From: Kribbella monticola
Lineage (GTDB): Bacteria > Actinomycetota > Actinomycetes > Propionibacteriales > Kribbellaceae
DNA length: 64,000 nt
Direction of reading: 5' to 3'
Assembly: GCF_003261635.1 (NCBI RefSeq)
Contig: NZ_QFXK01000027.1
Location: 496,001 to 560,000 of the forward strand
Of this stretch, positions 28,590 to 36,772 are shown piece by piece (positions within the stretch are counted from its first letter, which is position 1; every line of letters starts with the position of its first letter). The position numbers and the translations under genes were made by a program. The notes beneath the pieces are model-generated. The model ran no database searches. It worked only from the letters and a program-made list of their open reading frames with translations, and was not told the origin of the DNA.

Positions 28590-29636
28590 GTGCACGTCGC
28601 TGATTACGTTTGGTACATCACCGTGGGGCTGTTGCTCGCCCTGCTGGCCTTCGACGTCTTCGTCATCGGCCGCCGCCCGCACGAGCCTTCGACGAAGGAG
28701 TCGGCCCGGGCGATCATCTTCTACGTCTCGCTCGCGGTGATCTTCGGCCTCGGCGTCTGGTTCTTCTCCGGCGGCGAGTACGCCGGGGAGTTCTTCGCCG
28801 GCTGGCTGACGGAGTACAGCCTGAGCGTCGACAACCTGTTCATCTTCTTGATCATCATGGCCAGGTTCCAGGTGCCGAGGAAGTACCAGCAGACGGCCTT
28901 GTTGGTCGGCATCATCCTGGCGCTGTTCTTCCGCGGCATCTTCATCGCCGTCGGCGCGGCCGCGATCAACGAGTTCTCGTGGGTCTTCTACCTGTTCGGC
29001 GCGTTCTTGGTCTACACCGCGATCCACCTCGCCAAGCAGGGTGAGAACGACGACGAGGACTACAAGGAGAACGCGGTCATCCGGTTCGCCAAGAAGCGGC
29101 TGAACGCCACCGACGAGTACAACGGCGTCAAGCTCACCGTCCGCAAGAACGGCAAGCGCCTCGTCACCCCGATGATGATCGTGATCATCGCGCTCGGTAC
29201 GACGGACCTGCTGTTCGCGCTCGACTCGATCCCGGCGATCTACGGCCTGACCCAGGAGCCGTTCCTGGTCTTCGCCGCCAACGTCTTCGCGCTGATGGGC
29301 CTGCGCCAGCTCTACTTCCTGCTCGGCGACCTGCTCCGCCGCCTCGTCTACCTGTCCCTCGGGCTGTCGGTCGTGCTCGCCTTCATCGGCGTGAAACTGG
29401 TTCTGCACGCCATGCACGAGAACGAACTCCCGTTCATCAACGGCGGCCACCACATCACCTGGGCCCCCGAGATCCCGATTTGGTTCTCGCTCGGCTTCAT
29501 CATCGTCACCCTCGGCATCACCACCCTCCTCAGCCTCCACAAATCCCGCACCAGCCCCGGCGACGCGAAGCCCGCAGTCGAAGCACAGCAAGAGGCTGCT
29601 TCCAAGCCGGAGCAGGCAGACACCAACCAGGCTTGA
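28590..29636 (+). CDS. TerC-family membrane protein, probable manganese exporter
   Basis: A 348-residue polytopic protein with about nine helices. TerC-family marks are LAFDVFVIGRRPHEPSTKES, the metal-binding-type YSLSVDNLFIFLIIM (acidic Asp in a helix) and its repeat TTDLLFALDSIPAIYGLTQE. The two VDN/FALDSIPA halves are an inverted internal repeat typical of the LysE/TerC superfamily. Relatives Alx, YkoY and YceF export Mn2+, partly to supply secreted enzymes. The upstream yybP-ykoY riboswitch strongly supports Mn2+ here rather than tellurite. GTG start at 28590 with CGGAGG six bases upstream. The tail is hydrophilic (Glu/Gln/Ala rich). Confidence 0.92.
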   Translation: MHVADYVWYITVGLLLALLAFDVFVIGRRPHEPSTKESARAIIFYVSLAVIFGLGVWFFSGGEYAGEFFAGWLTEYSLSVDNLFIFLIIMARFQVPRKYQQTALLVGIILALFFRGIFIAVGAAAINEFSWVFYLFGAFLVYTAIHLAKQGENDDEDYKENAVIRFAKKRLNATDEYNGVKLTVRKNGKRLVTPMMIVIIALGTTDLLFALDSIPAIYGLTQEPFLVFAANVFALMGLRQLYFLLGDLLRRLVYLSLGLSVVLAFIGVKLVLHAMHENELPFINGGHHITWAPEIPIWFSLGFIIVTLGITTLLSLHKSRTSPGDAKPAVEAQQEAASKPEQADTNQA

Positions 29637-29676
29637 CCGCCGGCCGACCGCTCCGCCCGCTGGACGCGGGCGGGGC

Positions 29677-29790
29677 ATCGGCCATGCCGGGCCATGGGGA
29701 TCGGCCATGCCGGGCCATGGGGATCGGCCATGCCGGGCCATGGGGATTGGCCATCCTGTGGGATGGCCATCGGCCATGCTTTGGGCATGG
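29677..29790 (+). repeat. Tandem 23-bp repeat array, five units, against the AraC gene start
   Basis: Three identical 23-bp units lie at 29677-29699, 29700-29722 and 29723-29745; each contains ATCGGCCATG, then CCGGGCCATGGGG. Two diverged units follow: 29746-29768, itself a perfect hairpin (GGCCATCC, loop TGTG, GGATGGCC), and 29769-29790, a CCATGC/GCATGG palindrome. The core GGCCAT occurs in every unit. The array ends exactly at the ATG of the AraC-type gene (29787), leaving no room for a normal ribosome-binding site. Iterated operator sites for a regulator, or attenuator hairpins, are possible. Confidence 0.85.
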
Positions 29791-30626
29791 AGTACGTGTC
29801 CAGAGTGCCGCGACTGCCCCTCGACGCGCTGATCGACGACCTCTACTACCTGGACGGCTCGCCGCCGTACGCCCGGCTGATGCTGCCGCCGATGCCGGCG
29901 GCGTTGCTCATCGTCAACCTCGGTCCGCCGTTCCGCATCCGCGCCGGCCTCGACATCGTGACAGCGGAGTACGCCGACGGCTGCGTGATCACCATGCCCA
30001 CCCGCGCGCTGGAGTTCGGCTACCCACCGCGGACCCGGTCCGTCGGCGTGCATGTCAAGCCGTGGGGCCTGGCGCCATTTCTGCCCATGCCCGCGGCCGA
30101 ACTGTGCGACCGGCCGGTGACGATCGAGCAGGTGTGGGGCCGGCGCGCCGTTGCTGAGCTGCGGGACCGGCTGGCCACGGCGGACGGACCGGACGAGATG
30201 CTGACGCTGCTCGAGGAGGAGCTGATGCGACGGCTGAGCGAGACCGCCGGCCTCGGGCTGGTACGCCGTACGAGCAGCGTCATCGCAGCGACCGGCGGTG
30301 CGGTGGCGATCGGTGACCTGAGCGAGGCCGCCGGTATCAGCAGCACCCATCTGGCACAGCGGTTCAAGGAGCTCGTCGGCGTCACGCCGAAGCGGCTGGC
30401 CCGCACCCAACGCTTCGCCGCTGCCGTGTTCGCGATCAACCCCGCCGGACCGATCGACTGGAGCTACCTCGCCGCTCGCGCGGGCTACTTCGACCAGGCT
30501 CACTTCGGACACGAGTTCCGGGCGTTCACGGGGCTCACGCCGACCCGGTACGTCGAAATCCGGCGGCGGTTCCTGCGCGAACATCCCGGCCACGTGATGG
30601 ACGGATGGCCGTTGCCGGCCGATTGA
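29787..30626 (+). CDS. AraC-family transcriptional regulator
   Basis: A 279-residue regulator. The N-terminal sensor part (about residues 1-170) contains DDLYYLDGSPPYARLMLPPM, typical of one AraC subgroup. The C-terminal HTH_18 domain has two helix-turn-helices: AIGDLSEAAGISSTHLAQRF, then WSYLAARAGYFDQAHFGHEF, followed by RAFTGLTPTRYVE. The ATG at 29787 begins the conserved part; upstream in-frame starts would read through a 23-bp repeat array that is out of frame with codons and are rejected. No ribosome-binding site is evident, so the transcript may be leaderless. The array is the obvious place for self-binding. Its likely targets are not seen; the RibD-like gene follows 65 bp downstream. 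Confidence 0.88.
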   Translation: MEYVSRVPRLPLDALIDDLYYLDGSPPYARLMLPPMPAALLIVNLGPPFRIRAGLDIVTAEYADGCVITMPTRALEFGYPPRTRSVGVHVKPWGLAPFLPMPAAELCDRPVTIEQVWGRRAVAELRDRLATADGPDEMLTLLEEELMRRLSETAGLGLVRRTSSVIAATGGAVAIGDLSEAAGISSTHLAQRFKELVGVTPKRLARTQRFAAAVFAINPAGPIDWSYLAARAGYFDQAHFGHEFRAFTGLTPTRYVEIRRRFLREHPGHVMDGWPLPAD

Positions 30627-30691
30627 TTTCTTACAAGAGCGACCGCTCACGAGACGCATATTTTGGGCGCACCCGAAGTAGAGGAGAACCC

Positions 30692-31273
30692 GTGGGCAAG
30701 GTAGTTATGTACAGCTCGGTGTCGGTGGACGGTTTCGTCGCGGATGAGAACGACCAGCCTGGGCCGCTGTTCGACTGGATCACCAGCGGCGACGTGCCGT
30801 TGGACGACAGCGGCGTGCTGAAGGTGTCGCAGACTTCCTACGACTACATCCGGCCGTACTGGGACCAGATCGGCGTGACCATCGTCGGCCGGCACGTCTT
30901 CGACCTGACCGACGGCTGGGACGGGAAGCCTCCGGGCGGGATGGACCACGTGGTCGTCGTGACCCACCGGCCGAAGCCCGAGGGCTGGGACCCGGAAGCG
31001 CCGTTCCACTTCGTCGACGGCGTGGAGGCCGCCGTGGCCAAGGCGCAGGAGCTTGCCGGCGACCGCCTGGTCGAGGTGGCCGCCGGCGATGTCGGCGGCC
31101 AGGTGCTCGCGGCGGGCCTGGTCGACGAGGTGCGCATGGACGTCGCACCGGTCGTCTTCGGCTCCGGCAAGCGCTACTTCGGCTCGGTCGACACCCAGCA
31201 CCTGCTGGAAGATCCCGAGGTGGCGATTCGGGCCAACCGGGTCCTCCACCTCCGCTATCAGGTACGCCGCTGA
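30692..31273 (+). CDS. Dihydrofolate reductase/RibD-C family protein
   Basis: A 193-residue protein of the RibD C-terminal/DHFR-like fold: VVMYSSVSVDGFVADENDQP at the N-terminus, TIVGRHVFDLTDGWDG in the middle, and LVEVAAGDVGGQVLAAGLVDE near the C-terminal NADPH-binding region. Many actinobacterial genomes hold such stand-alone reductase-like proteins of unknown substrate; a role in riboflavin synthesis is unlikely outside a rib cluster. GTG start at 30692 with GAGGAGA upstream; longer in-frame starts overlap the AraC gene. Possibly controlled by the adjacent AraC regulator. Confidence 0.88.
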   Translation: MGKVVMYSSVSVDGFVADENDQPGPLFDWITSGDVPLDDSGVLKVSQTSYDYIRPYWDQIGVTIVGRHVFDLTDGWDGKPPGGMDHVVVVTHRPKPEGWDPEAPFHFVDGVEAAVAKAQELAGDRLVEVAAGDVGGQVLAAGLVDEVRMDVAPVVFGSGKRYFGSVDTQHLLEDPEVAIRANRVLHLRYQVRR

Positions 31274-31291
31274 CCGGGTCGGCGTACCAGG

Positions 31292-32158
31292 TCAGAGGCG
31301 GCCGGCGGCTACGAGGGTTTCCAGGCGTACCGGCAGGAGGGGTTCGTTTTCGAGGAGTTTGCCGGTTTCCGAGGCGTGCAGCATGCCCTCGGAGGAGACG
31401 AAGCCGACGTGGTGGACCTGTTGGCCGGGGCGGGCGAAGAAGTACAGGTCACCAGGCCTGGCTTCCTCGACCGGGATCGACTCGAGCGTGTCCGCCTGGT
31501 CGTGAGCGTCGCGGGGGACGCGTTGCCCAAGGACGCGGCTCACTGTATGCACCAGACCTGAGCAGTCGAGCCCGTACGACGAAGTGCCGCCCCACAAGTA
31601 CTCGAGTCCCAGGAACTGCGACCCCAAGCGGATCCGGTCCTCGGCCGTAGCGGCGGACTCCATCGGGCGGAGCGCCGAGTCGGCAATCCAGCCCTCACCA
31701 CCATCCGGCAGGGCGACCCGGGTGAACCCGTCCGAATGATCCAGCGAAGCGAGCACGGTCGCGAAGGACAGATCGAGCAGGTGCCCCGACCCAGGCTCAG
31801 CGGTCAGCGCTGCCGATGGTACGGCGACCGCCACGGGCGCCGTCGCGCTCGAAGGCAGCTCACCAAGGTGGCTCGTCGGAACCCAGCCCGGGTACCCGAC
31901 TTCGTCACTCGACGACGGCTGCCACGGCGCGAGGATCTCGGACCAGCCCTGGCGCTCCGAGCGGATCACCACCGGCTCGCCGTACAGCAACTGGGTGAGG
32001 GTCCGCCCGTGCAGACCGAGGCGCGTCTCGGTGTCCATCGACTTCGCCCAGCCGGCCACGTCCGGGGACGCGGCGACCGCGGGAGCATCGACGTCGCGCG
32101 GAGCGTCGGGTGAGGTCCACACGGTGCTGACCGGGACCCTGGCGGCGACTAGTTTCAT
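31292..32158 (-). CDS. NlpC/P60 cysteine peptidase with SH3-like domain (YkfC-like)
   Basis: A 288-residue C40 peptidase without a signal peptide. An SH3-like N-terminal region (residues about 40-165) is followed by the catalytic domain: Cys199 (YGLDCSGLVHTV), His250 (VHHVGFVSS) and His261 (MLHASETG). This order matches YkfC-type gamma-D-glutamyl-L-diamino-acid endopeptidases, which cut L-Ala-gamma-D-Glu from murein peptides in the cytoplasm. It is the last gene of a coupled operon after a serine hydrolase and a dipeptide epimerase; a 4-bp overlap joins it to the epimerase. The epimerase would act on exactly the dipeptide this enzyme releases, supporting murein-peptide recycling or catabolism. 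Confidence 0.88.
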   Translation of the reverse strand: MKLVAARVPVSTVWTSPDAPRDVDAPAVAASPDVAGWAKSMDTETRLGLHGRTLTQLLYGEPVVIRSERQGWSEILAPWQPSSSDEVGYPGWVPTSHLGELPSSATAPVAVAVPSAALTAEPGSGHLLDLSFATVLASLDHSDGFTRVALPDGGEGWIADSALRPMESAATAEDRIRLGSQFLGLEYLWGGTSSYGLDCSGLVHTVSRVLGQRVPRDAHDQADTLESIPVEEARPGDLYFFARPGQQVHHVGFVSSEGMLHASETGKLLENEPLLPVRLETLVAAGRL

Positions 32159-33222
32159 GAGTTCAAGCCTGTCACGCCCAGCCCAACGCCCGTAGGCAGT
32201 TGGATCGTCGAACCTTCATACCGAATACCACCCATCACAGGAGACTCCTTCAGCCACCAGGCCGCATCGAGGTCGTTCACCGCGGTTGTCGGGTACGCCG
32301 CCACCAGTGCCGCGGCGGCGCCGACACCGACGTGACTTTCCATCATCGAGCCCACGATCGAGCCGAGACCGTGTTCGCGGGCGAGTTCGAGCAGGGTCCG
32401 GGCGGGCCCGAGGCCGCCGCACTTGGCCAGCTTGACGTTCACCAGGTCGGCGGCGCCGTGCCGGATGACGGCGACCAGGTCGCGGACGCCGTACACGGAC
32501 TCGTCCGCGAGGATCGGCGTACTGACCCGGTCGGTGATCCAGGCCATGCCCTCCAGGTCCGCGGCCGGGACCGGCTGCTCGACCAGCTCGATCGCGCAGC
32601 CCGCATCCTCCATCGCCCGGATCGCGGTGACCGCGTCGCGCCGAGTCCAGCCCTGGTTCGCGTCCAGCCGTAATCGCGGCTCCGGCCCGATCGCCTCGCG
32701 GATCCGGCGGACCCGCTCGAAGTCGGCCGCCGCGTCGCCGGTACCGACTTTCACCTTCAGTACGTCGAACCCGTCGGCGATCCGGGCGCGTCCAGCGGCA
32801 ACGAGTGCATCTGCGTCGCCCGCGGACAGCGTCACGTCCGTCCGCACCGATGACACCGTCGACCCGAGGAAACCGTGCAGCGTCTGCCCTCGGCGGCGCG
32901 CGGCGAGGTCGTGCAGTGCGACATCGACTGCCGCCTTCGCTCCGAAGTTTCCGACGGCTGCACCTTGCACCCGGCGGAGCGCTTCGGTCAGGTCGTCCGG
33001 TTCGAGCCCGTTCAAGGCGGCCGCGATCGGTCCTTCGACGCAGGCCTGCGCGCCGGCGAGCGATTCGCCGGTCACCTTCCAGACCTGCGGCGCTTCGCCC
33101 CAGCCCGTCTCCGTTCCATCGCTGATCGACACCAGCAGCGAGTCGGCGTGCGTCGCCGTCCGGAGCGCGGTGACGAACGGGGTGTGCAGCGGCGCCGACA
33201 CCAGGTGAGTGGAAATCTTCAT
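32155..33222 (-). CDS. L-Ala-D/L-Glu (dipeptide) epimerase, enolase superfamily
   Basis: A 355-residue muconate-lactonizing subgroup enzyme. The acid-base Lys pair is Lys158 (VLKVKVG, with Lys156) and Lys264 (NVKLAK). Metal ligands are Asp187 (LRLDANQGW), Glu215 (IELVEQPV) and Asp240 (ILADESV). The DLD motif (Asp317/Asp319) that binds the dipeptide amine in characterised AE epimerases is present as NDLDAAWW. It would convert L-Ala-D-Glu from peptidoglycan to L-Ala-L-Glu so peptidases can hydrolyse it. It is sandwiched, with 4-bp overlaps on both sides, between a serine hydrolase and a YkfC-like endopeptidase. Confidence 0.9.
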   Translation of the reverse strand: MKISTHLVSAPLHTPFVTALRTATHADSLLVSISDGTETGWGEAPQVWKVTGESLAGAQACVEGPIAAALNGLEPDDLTEALRRVQGAAVGNFGAKAAVDVALHDLAARRRGQTLHGFLGSTVSSVRTDVTLSAGDADALVAAGRARIADGFDVLKVKVGTGDAAADFERVRRIREAIGPEPRLRLDANQGWTRRDAVTAIRAMEDAGCAIELVEQPVPAADLEGMAWITDRVSTPILADESVYGVRDLVAVIRHGAADLVNVKLAKCGGLGPARTLLELAREHGLGSIVGSMMESHVGVGAAAALVAAYPTTAVNDLDAAWWLKESPVMGGIRYEGSTIQLPTGVGLGVTGLNS

Positions 33223-34025
33223 CGCACAGTCTCCAGATGGTGCCGGTGTTCCCAGGCTTCCGCGGCCACCGCGGCGATCAGCTTCTGCGCCTCAGTGTCC
33301 GGCAGATCGGACGTCGTGCACATGGCCAGCACGAAGGGCTCCGCGTCGCCGGGCCGGACGATCCCGCCGTCGTGCCGGATCCGGGTGTCCCAGCCGTTCT
33401 TGTGCTCGACCCGCGTCCCGGCCGGTACGCCGGCCGGGATCTCGCCGTTCCAGGTGTTCGCCGCCAGCAGGTCGCGGACGTACCCACCGGCCGGGTCGTT
33501 GCCCACCGCAACCAGTACCGCGGCCAGATCCGCGGCGCTCATCTCGTTGCTGATCCCCGCTGCCTGAGCGGCCACATCGTCGATACCGCGCCGGATCGCG
33601 CTCAGCCCCGACCCGTACTCCGCCAGCACCGCGTTCGCCGCGTCGATGCCGACCAGTTCGAGCACGAGGTCGGTCGCAAGGTTGCTCGACCTCGTGATCA
33701 TCTCCGTCGCCAGCCAACCGAGCGGCACCTGCTCGCCGAGCTCGGCCCAGGTCGCCGGCGCCTCGTCCTCGGCCGGATTCACCCCGAACCGGCCGCCTGC
33801 CGCCGACGGGAAGTCGTTGTGCACGGTGACCGGCTGATCCAGAGCCAGTTCGCCGGCCTCGACCTTGCGCGTCATCGCCATCGCCACCGGCAGCTTCATC
33901 GTGCTCGCCGAGTAATGGGTCCGTTCCGCTCCGTGCCGGAACACCGGTACGCCGTCGAGCCGGCCGAGCCACACCCCGAACTCACCACTCCCGGCGACGC
34001 CGTCGAGCAGCTCCGCGATTCCCAT
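33219..34025 (-). CDS. Class A beta-lactamase-fold serine hydrolase (cytoplasmic)
   Basis: A 268-residue protein with the penicillin-binding/beta-lactamase class A fold: SxxK as Ser41-Thr-Met-Lys44 (HYSASTMKLPVAM), SxN as ITRSSNLATDLVLELVG, and the KTG-type box as EHKNGWDTRIRHDGGIV. No signal peptide or lipobox is present, which argues against a periplasmic antibiotic-resistance enzyme. Being the first gene of an operon with a dipeptide epimerase and a YkfC-like peptidase, it may hydrolyse a murein-peptide bond in the cytoplasm; that is inference. ATG at 34025 with GGAAAGG upstream. Divergent from cobD. Confidence 0.82.
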   Translation of the reverse strand: MGIAELLDGVAGSGEFGVWLGRLDGVPVFRHGAERTHYSASTMKLPVAMAMTRKVEAGELALDQPVTVHNDFPSAAGGRFGVNPAEDEAPATWAELGEQVPLGWLATEMITRSSNLATDLVLELVGIDAANAVLAEYGSGLSAIRRGIDDVAAQAAGISNEMSAADLAAVLVAVGNDPAGGYVRDLLAANTWNGEIPAGVPAGTRVEHKNGWDTRIRHDGGIVRPGDAEPFVLAMCTTSDLPDTEAQKLIAAVAAEAWEHRHHLETVR

Positions 34026-34144
34026 GGTCGTAACCTTTCCACATTCCCCGCCCCTTGATGGTTACCATTCCACAAGGTGGCGAACCGCAATCCACCAGCC
34101 CAGGCTGCGGCAGTTGGAGCCAGTGGACCTGGCAGACTCGCCGG

Positions 34145-35080
34145 GTGTCCAGAACTGCCGGTCTGCTGCTCGGCTTCGCTGCCGATCGCCTCCTCGGTGA
34201 CCCCCGCCGGTTCCACCCCGTCGCCGGTTTCGGCCAACTGGCCGGCCGGGTCGAGCGAAGGCTGTACGCCGATTCGCGAGCTGCCGGTACGGCGTACGCG
34301 GGGCTCCTGGTCGGCTCGACCGCAGCCGCTGGGGTGCTCGCCGAGCGACTGGTCCGCGATCGGCCGGTCGCGGGAACCCTGCTGACCGCGGCGGCGACCT
34401 GGGCTGTGCTCGGTGGTCGGAGCCTGGAGCGAGAAGCCGAAGTGATGGCCGGGTATCTCGAAAAGAAGGAGATTGCGGCTGCTCGCGTTCGACTCGGCTA
34501 TCTGTGCAGCCGTGATGCCACCGATCTGGAGGCCGATGAACTCGCCCGGGCGACGGTCGAATCCGTGGCGGAGAACACGTCCGATGCCTGCGTGGCGCCG
34601 CTGTTGTGGGGCGGGATGCTCGGGATTCCCGGGCTGATCGGTTACCGCGCGGCGAACACGCTCGATGCGATGGTCGGCTACAAGTCGGCGCGCTATCGCA
34701 ACTTCGGGTGGTGCGCGGCGCGCCTGGACGACGTACTCAATCTGCTGCCGTCCCGGCTTTGTGCCGCGCTGACCGGAGTCGCCGCCGGGAGGCCGGGGGA
34801 GACGTGGCGGGTTTGGCAGCGCGACGCGTCGAAGCATCCGAGTCCCAATGCGGGTCCGGTCGAGGCGGCGTTTGCCGGCGCGCTCGACCTGCGGCTGGGC
34901 GGGACGAACACCTATGGCGACGAGGTGGAGGATCGCGGCTCGCTCGGTGACGGCCTACCGCCGACCGTGCCGGACATTCGGCGTACGGCGGCGTTGGCGC
35001 GGCGAGTCGGCTACGCGGCGGCGGCCACCGCGGCGATTCTGGCGCTACGCCCCCGAAGGACGAGCCAGGTGGAGGACTAG
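34145..35080 (+). CDS. cobD: Adenosylcobinamide-phosphate synthase CobD/CbiB
   Basis: Joins (R)-1-amino-2-propanol or its phosphate to adenosylcobyric acid in the membrane. The 311-residue product carries the family marks LGFAADRLLGDPRRFHPVAG, SVAENTSDACVAPLLWGGML, YRAANTLDAMVGYKSARYRN and SPNAGPVEAAFAGALDLRLG, with hydrophobic helices between. GTG start at 34145; in-frame ATGs upstream (34055/34058) would overlap the regulatory gap before the divergent serine hydrolase and have no family support. It is not preceded by a B12 riboswitch, unlike the two downstream units. The phosphatase gene follows with no intergenic base. Confidence 0.95.
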   Translation: MSRTAGLLLGFAADRLLGDPRRFHPVAGFGQLAGRVERRLYADSRAAGTAYAGLLVGSTAAAGVLAERLVRDRPVAGTLLTAAATWAVLGGRSLEREAEVMAGYLEKKEIAAARVRLGYLCSRDATDLEADELARATVESVAENTSDACVAPLLWGGMLGIPGLIGYRAANTLDAMVGYKSARYRNFGWCAARLDDVLNLLPSRLCAALTGVAAGRPGETWRVWQRDASKHPSPNAGPVEAAFAGALDLRLGGTNTYGDEVEDRGSLGDGLPPTVPDIRRTAALARRVGYAAAATAAILALRPRRTSQVED

Positions 35081-35761
35081 GTGCATTTGAGTCAGCGGCC
35101 GCTGCGGATCGCGTTGATGCGGCACGGGGAGTCCGAGGCGAACCTGGACAAATCCATCTTCGAACGGGTGCCCGACCACGCGATCGCGCTGACCGCGAAC
35201 GGCGTACAGCAGTGCGCGGAGACCGGGCGGCGGCTGCGCGAGGTGTTCGAGAACGAGCCGGTGCGGGTCTACGTCTCGCCGTACCTGCGAGCCCTGCAGA
35301 CGCTCGACGCGCTCGGCCTCGACGACCTGATCGGGCTCGCTCGCGAGGAGCCGCGGCTGCGCGAACAGGACTGGGCGAACTACCAGGACAGCGAGGACAT
35401 CGAGCGACAGCAGGTACTGCGCGATTCGTACGGGCACTTCTTCTACCGGTTCACCCACGGCGAGTCCGGCTCGGACGTGTACGACCGGGTGTCGAGCTTC
35501 CTGGAGACCATGCACCGCGACTTCGAGACGCCCGACTCGCCGCGGAACGTGCTGCTGGTGTCGCACGGGCTGACGATGCGGCTGTTCTGCATGCGCTGGT
35601 TCCACTGGTCGGTGAAGTTCTTCGAGACGCTGCGCAATCCGGGCAACGCCGAGACGCGCGTCCTGCTGCGCCAGCCCGATTTCCGGTACAAGCTGGACCG
35701 GCCGTTCGAACAATGGACCGAATACGAACCGACGGAACGGGAGCGATCGGCATGGTTGTAG
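35081..35761 (+). CDS. Histidine phosphatase (phosphoglycerate-mutase-like)
   Basis: A 226-residue branch-1 histidine phosphatase: the phospho-histidine motif LMRHGESEANLDKS near the N-terminus, a YVSPYLRALQTLDA substrate-site segment, and the second His in LLVSHGLTMRLFCMRWF. It begins at the GTG directly after the cobD stop, so it is probably co-transcribed. Two readings fit: an alpha-ribazole phosphatase (CobC-like) linked to cobD, or a general phosphatase. The C-terminal extension is unlike classical CobC, and I favour 'unknown substrate'. It overlaps the DUF3500 gene by 10 bp. Confidence 0.85.
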   Translation: MHLSQRPLRIALMRHGESEANLDKSIFERVPDHAIALTANGVQQCAETGRRLREVFENEPVRVYVSPYLRALQTLDALGLDDLIGLAREEPRLREQDWANYQDSEDIERQQVLRDSYGHFFYRFTHGESGSDVYDRVSSFLETMHRDFETPDSPRNVLLVSHGLTMRLFCMRWFHWSVKFFETLRNPGNAETRVLLRQPDFRYKLDRPFEQWTEYEPTERERSAWL

Positions 35762-36711
35762 AACAGACCCGCGCGGCCGCACTGGAGTTGCTGGCTGCGC
35801 TCTCGCCTTCGCAGCGCTCAGAGATCAGCGCATCCTTCGACATACCGGATCACCAGGTGTGGACCTACCTGCCCGGCGACAGGCCCGGCGTGACGCTGGC
35901 CGAGCTGGACGCGGCGCAGCGCGCGCTGGCGATGCGGCTGCTGGAGATCGGGTGCAGTGAGCGCGGGTACGGCGATACGCAGTCCGTGCTCTTCACCGAA
36001 GCCGTACGACGTGGGCTCGCGCAGGCTGAGCCTGGCTCTGCGGTGGATGTCGGGTCGGAGCAGCGCTACTACCTCCGCATCCTCGGCGACCCTGCTGGCG
36101 ACGGCCCGTGGGCCTGGCGGATCAACGGTCACCACCTCGCGGTGCACGTGACCGTTGTCGACGGGGTGGTCGCGTTCACTCCGCAGTTCTTCGGCGCCGA
36201 ACCGGCCGTGGTCGAGTCGGGCCCGCACAAGGGCTTCCGGGCGCTACCGGCCGAGCAGGACCTCGGCTTCGAGTTGCTGCACGCACTGGAGCCCGGTCAG
36301 CGTGCGGTCGCGGTCTTCTCGGAGAAGGCACCGGACGACATCCTGACCCGATACGACCCGGTCGCGGATCCCGGCGTACTGCGTCGCGGGCTCGCGTACG
36401 GCGACATGGACGCGGCGCAGCAAACGCTCTTCAGCCGCCTCATCGGCCAGTACGTCGGCCGCGCCGCCGACGTGATCGGCCAGCGCACCTGGAAAGACAT
36501 CACCGACCACGGCATCGAACGCCTCACCTTCTCCTGGGCAGGCGCCTCCGAACCAGGCGCCGGCCACTACTACTCGTTAGCCGGTCCCACCTTCCTCGCC
36601 GAATACGACAACACCCAGAACGACGCCAACCACATCCACTCCGTCTGGCGAGACCTCCACAACGACTGGGGCAAAGACCTACTAGCGGAGCACTACGCGT
36701 CGCACCGCTGA
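35752..36711 (+). CDS. DUF3500-domain protein
   Basis: A 319-residue protein matching the DUF3500 family. Conserved stretches are WRINGHHLAVHVTVVDG, TPQFFGAEPA, GPHKGFRALPAEQDLG, and the C-terminal GHYYSLAGPTFLAEYDN followed by HIHSVWRDLHNDWGKDLL. Several His and Asp in the last block (NDANHIHSVWRD) look like metal or catalytic residues but no activity is established. ATG at 35752 with GGGAG upstream, overlapping the histidine-phosphatase stop by 10 bp in a different frame, hence one transcription unit cobD-phosphatase-DUF3500. No signal peptide. Confidence 0.85.
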   Translation: MVVEQTRAAALELLAALSPSQRSEISASFDIPDHQVWTYLPGDRPGVTLAELDAAQRALAMRLLEIGCSERGYGDTQSVLFTEAVRRGLAQAEPGSAVDVGSEQRYYLRILGDPAGDGPWAWRINGHHLAVHVTVVDGVVAFTPQFFGAEPAVVESGPHKGFRALPAEQDLGFELLHALEPGQRAVAVFSEKAPDDILTRYDPVADPGVLRRGLAYGDMDAAQQTLFSRLIGQYVGRAADVIGQRTWKDITDHGIERLTFSWAGASEPGAGHYYSLAGPTFLAEYDNTQNDANHIHSVWRDLHNDWGKDLLAEHYASHR

Positions 36712-36772
36712 CCAGCCACAGCGCACCCCCCAGCCGGACGACGCCGGCCGAGGGGTGTGCTGCTGGGTCAGG
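36708..36772. terminator. Bidirectional terminator between DUF3500 and subtilase genes
   Basis: An imperfect long stem spans the gap between the two convergent stops. CTGACC near 36708 pairs with GGTCAG near 36772, and GCGCACCCC...AGCCGG pairs with CCGGCCGAGGGGTGTGC around the loop near 36740. The stem overlaps the subtilase stop region. No T-tract. Confidence 0.65.

Noticed and set aside
29677-29790. CRISPR array
   Set aside because: The 23-bp repeats are directly adjacent with no unique spacers, and no cas genes are present.
33219-34025. Beta-lactamase conferring antibiotic resistance
   Set aside because: No signal peptide, and the operon partners are murein-peptide enzymes; a metabolic role is more likely.
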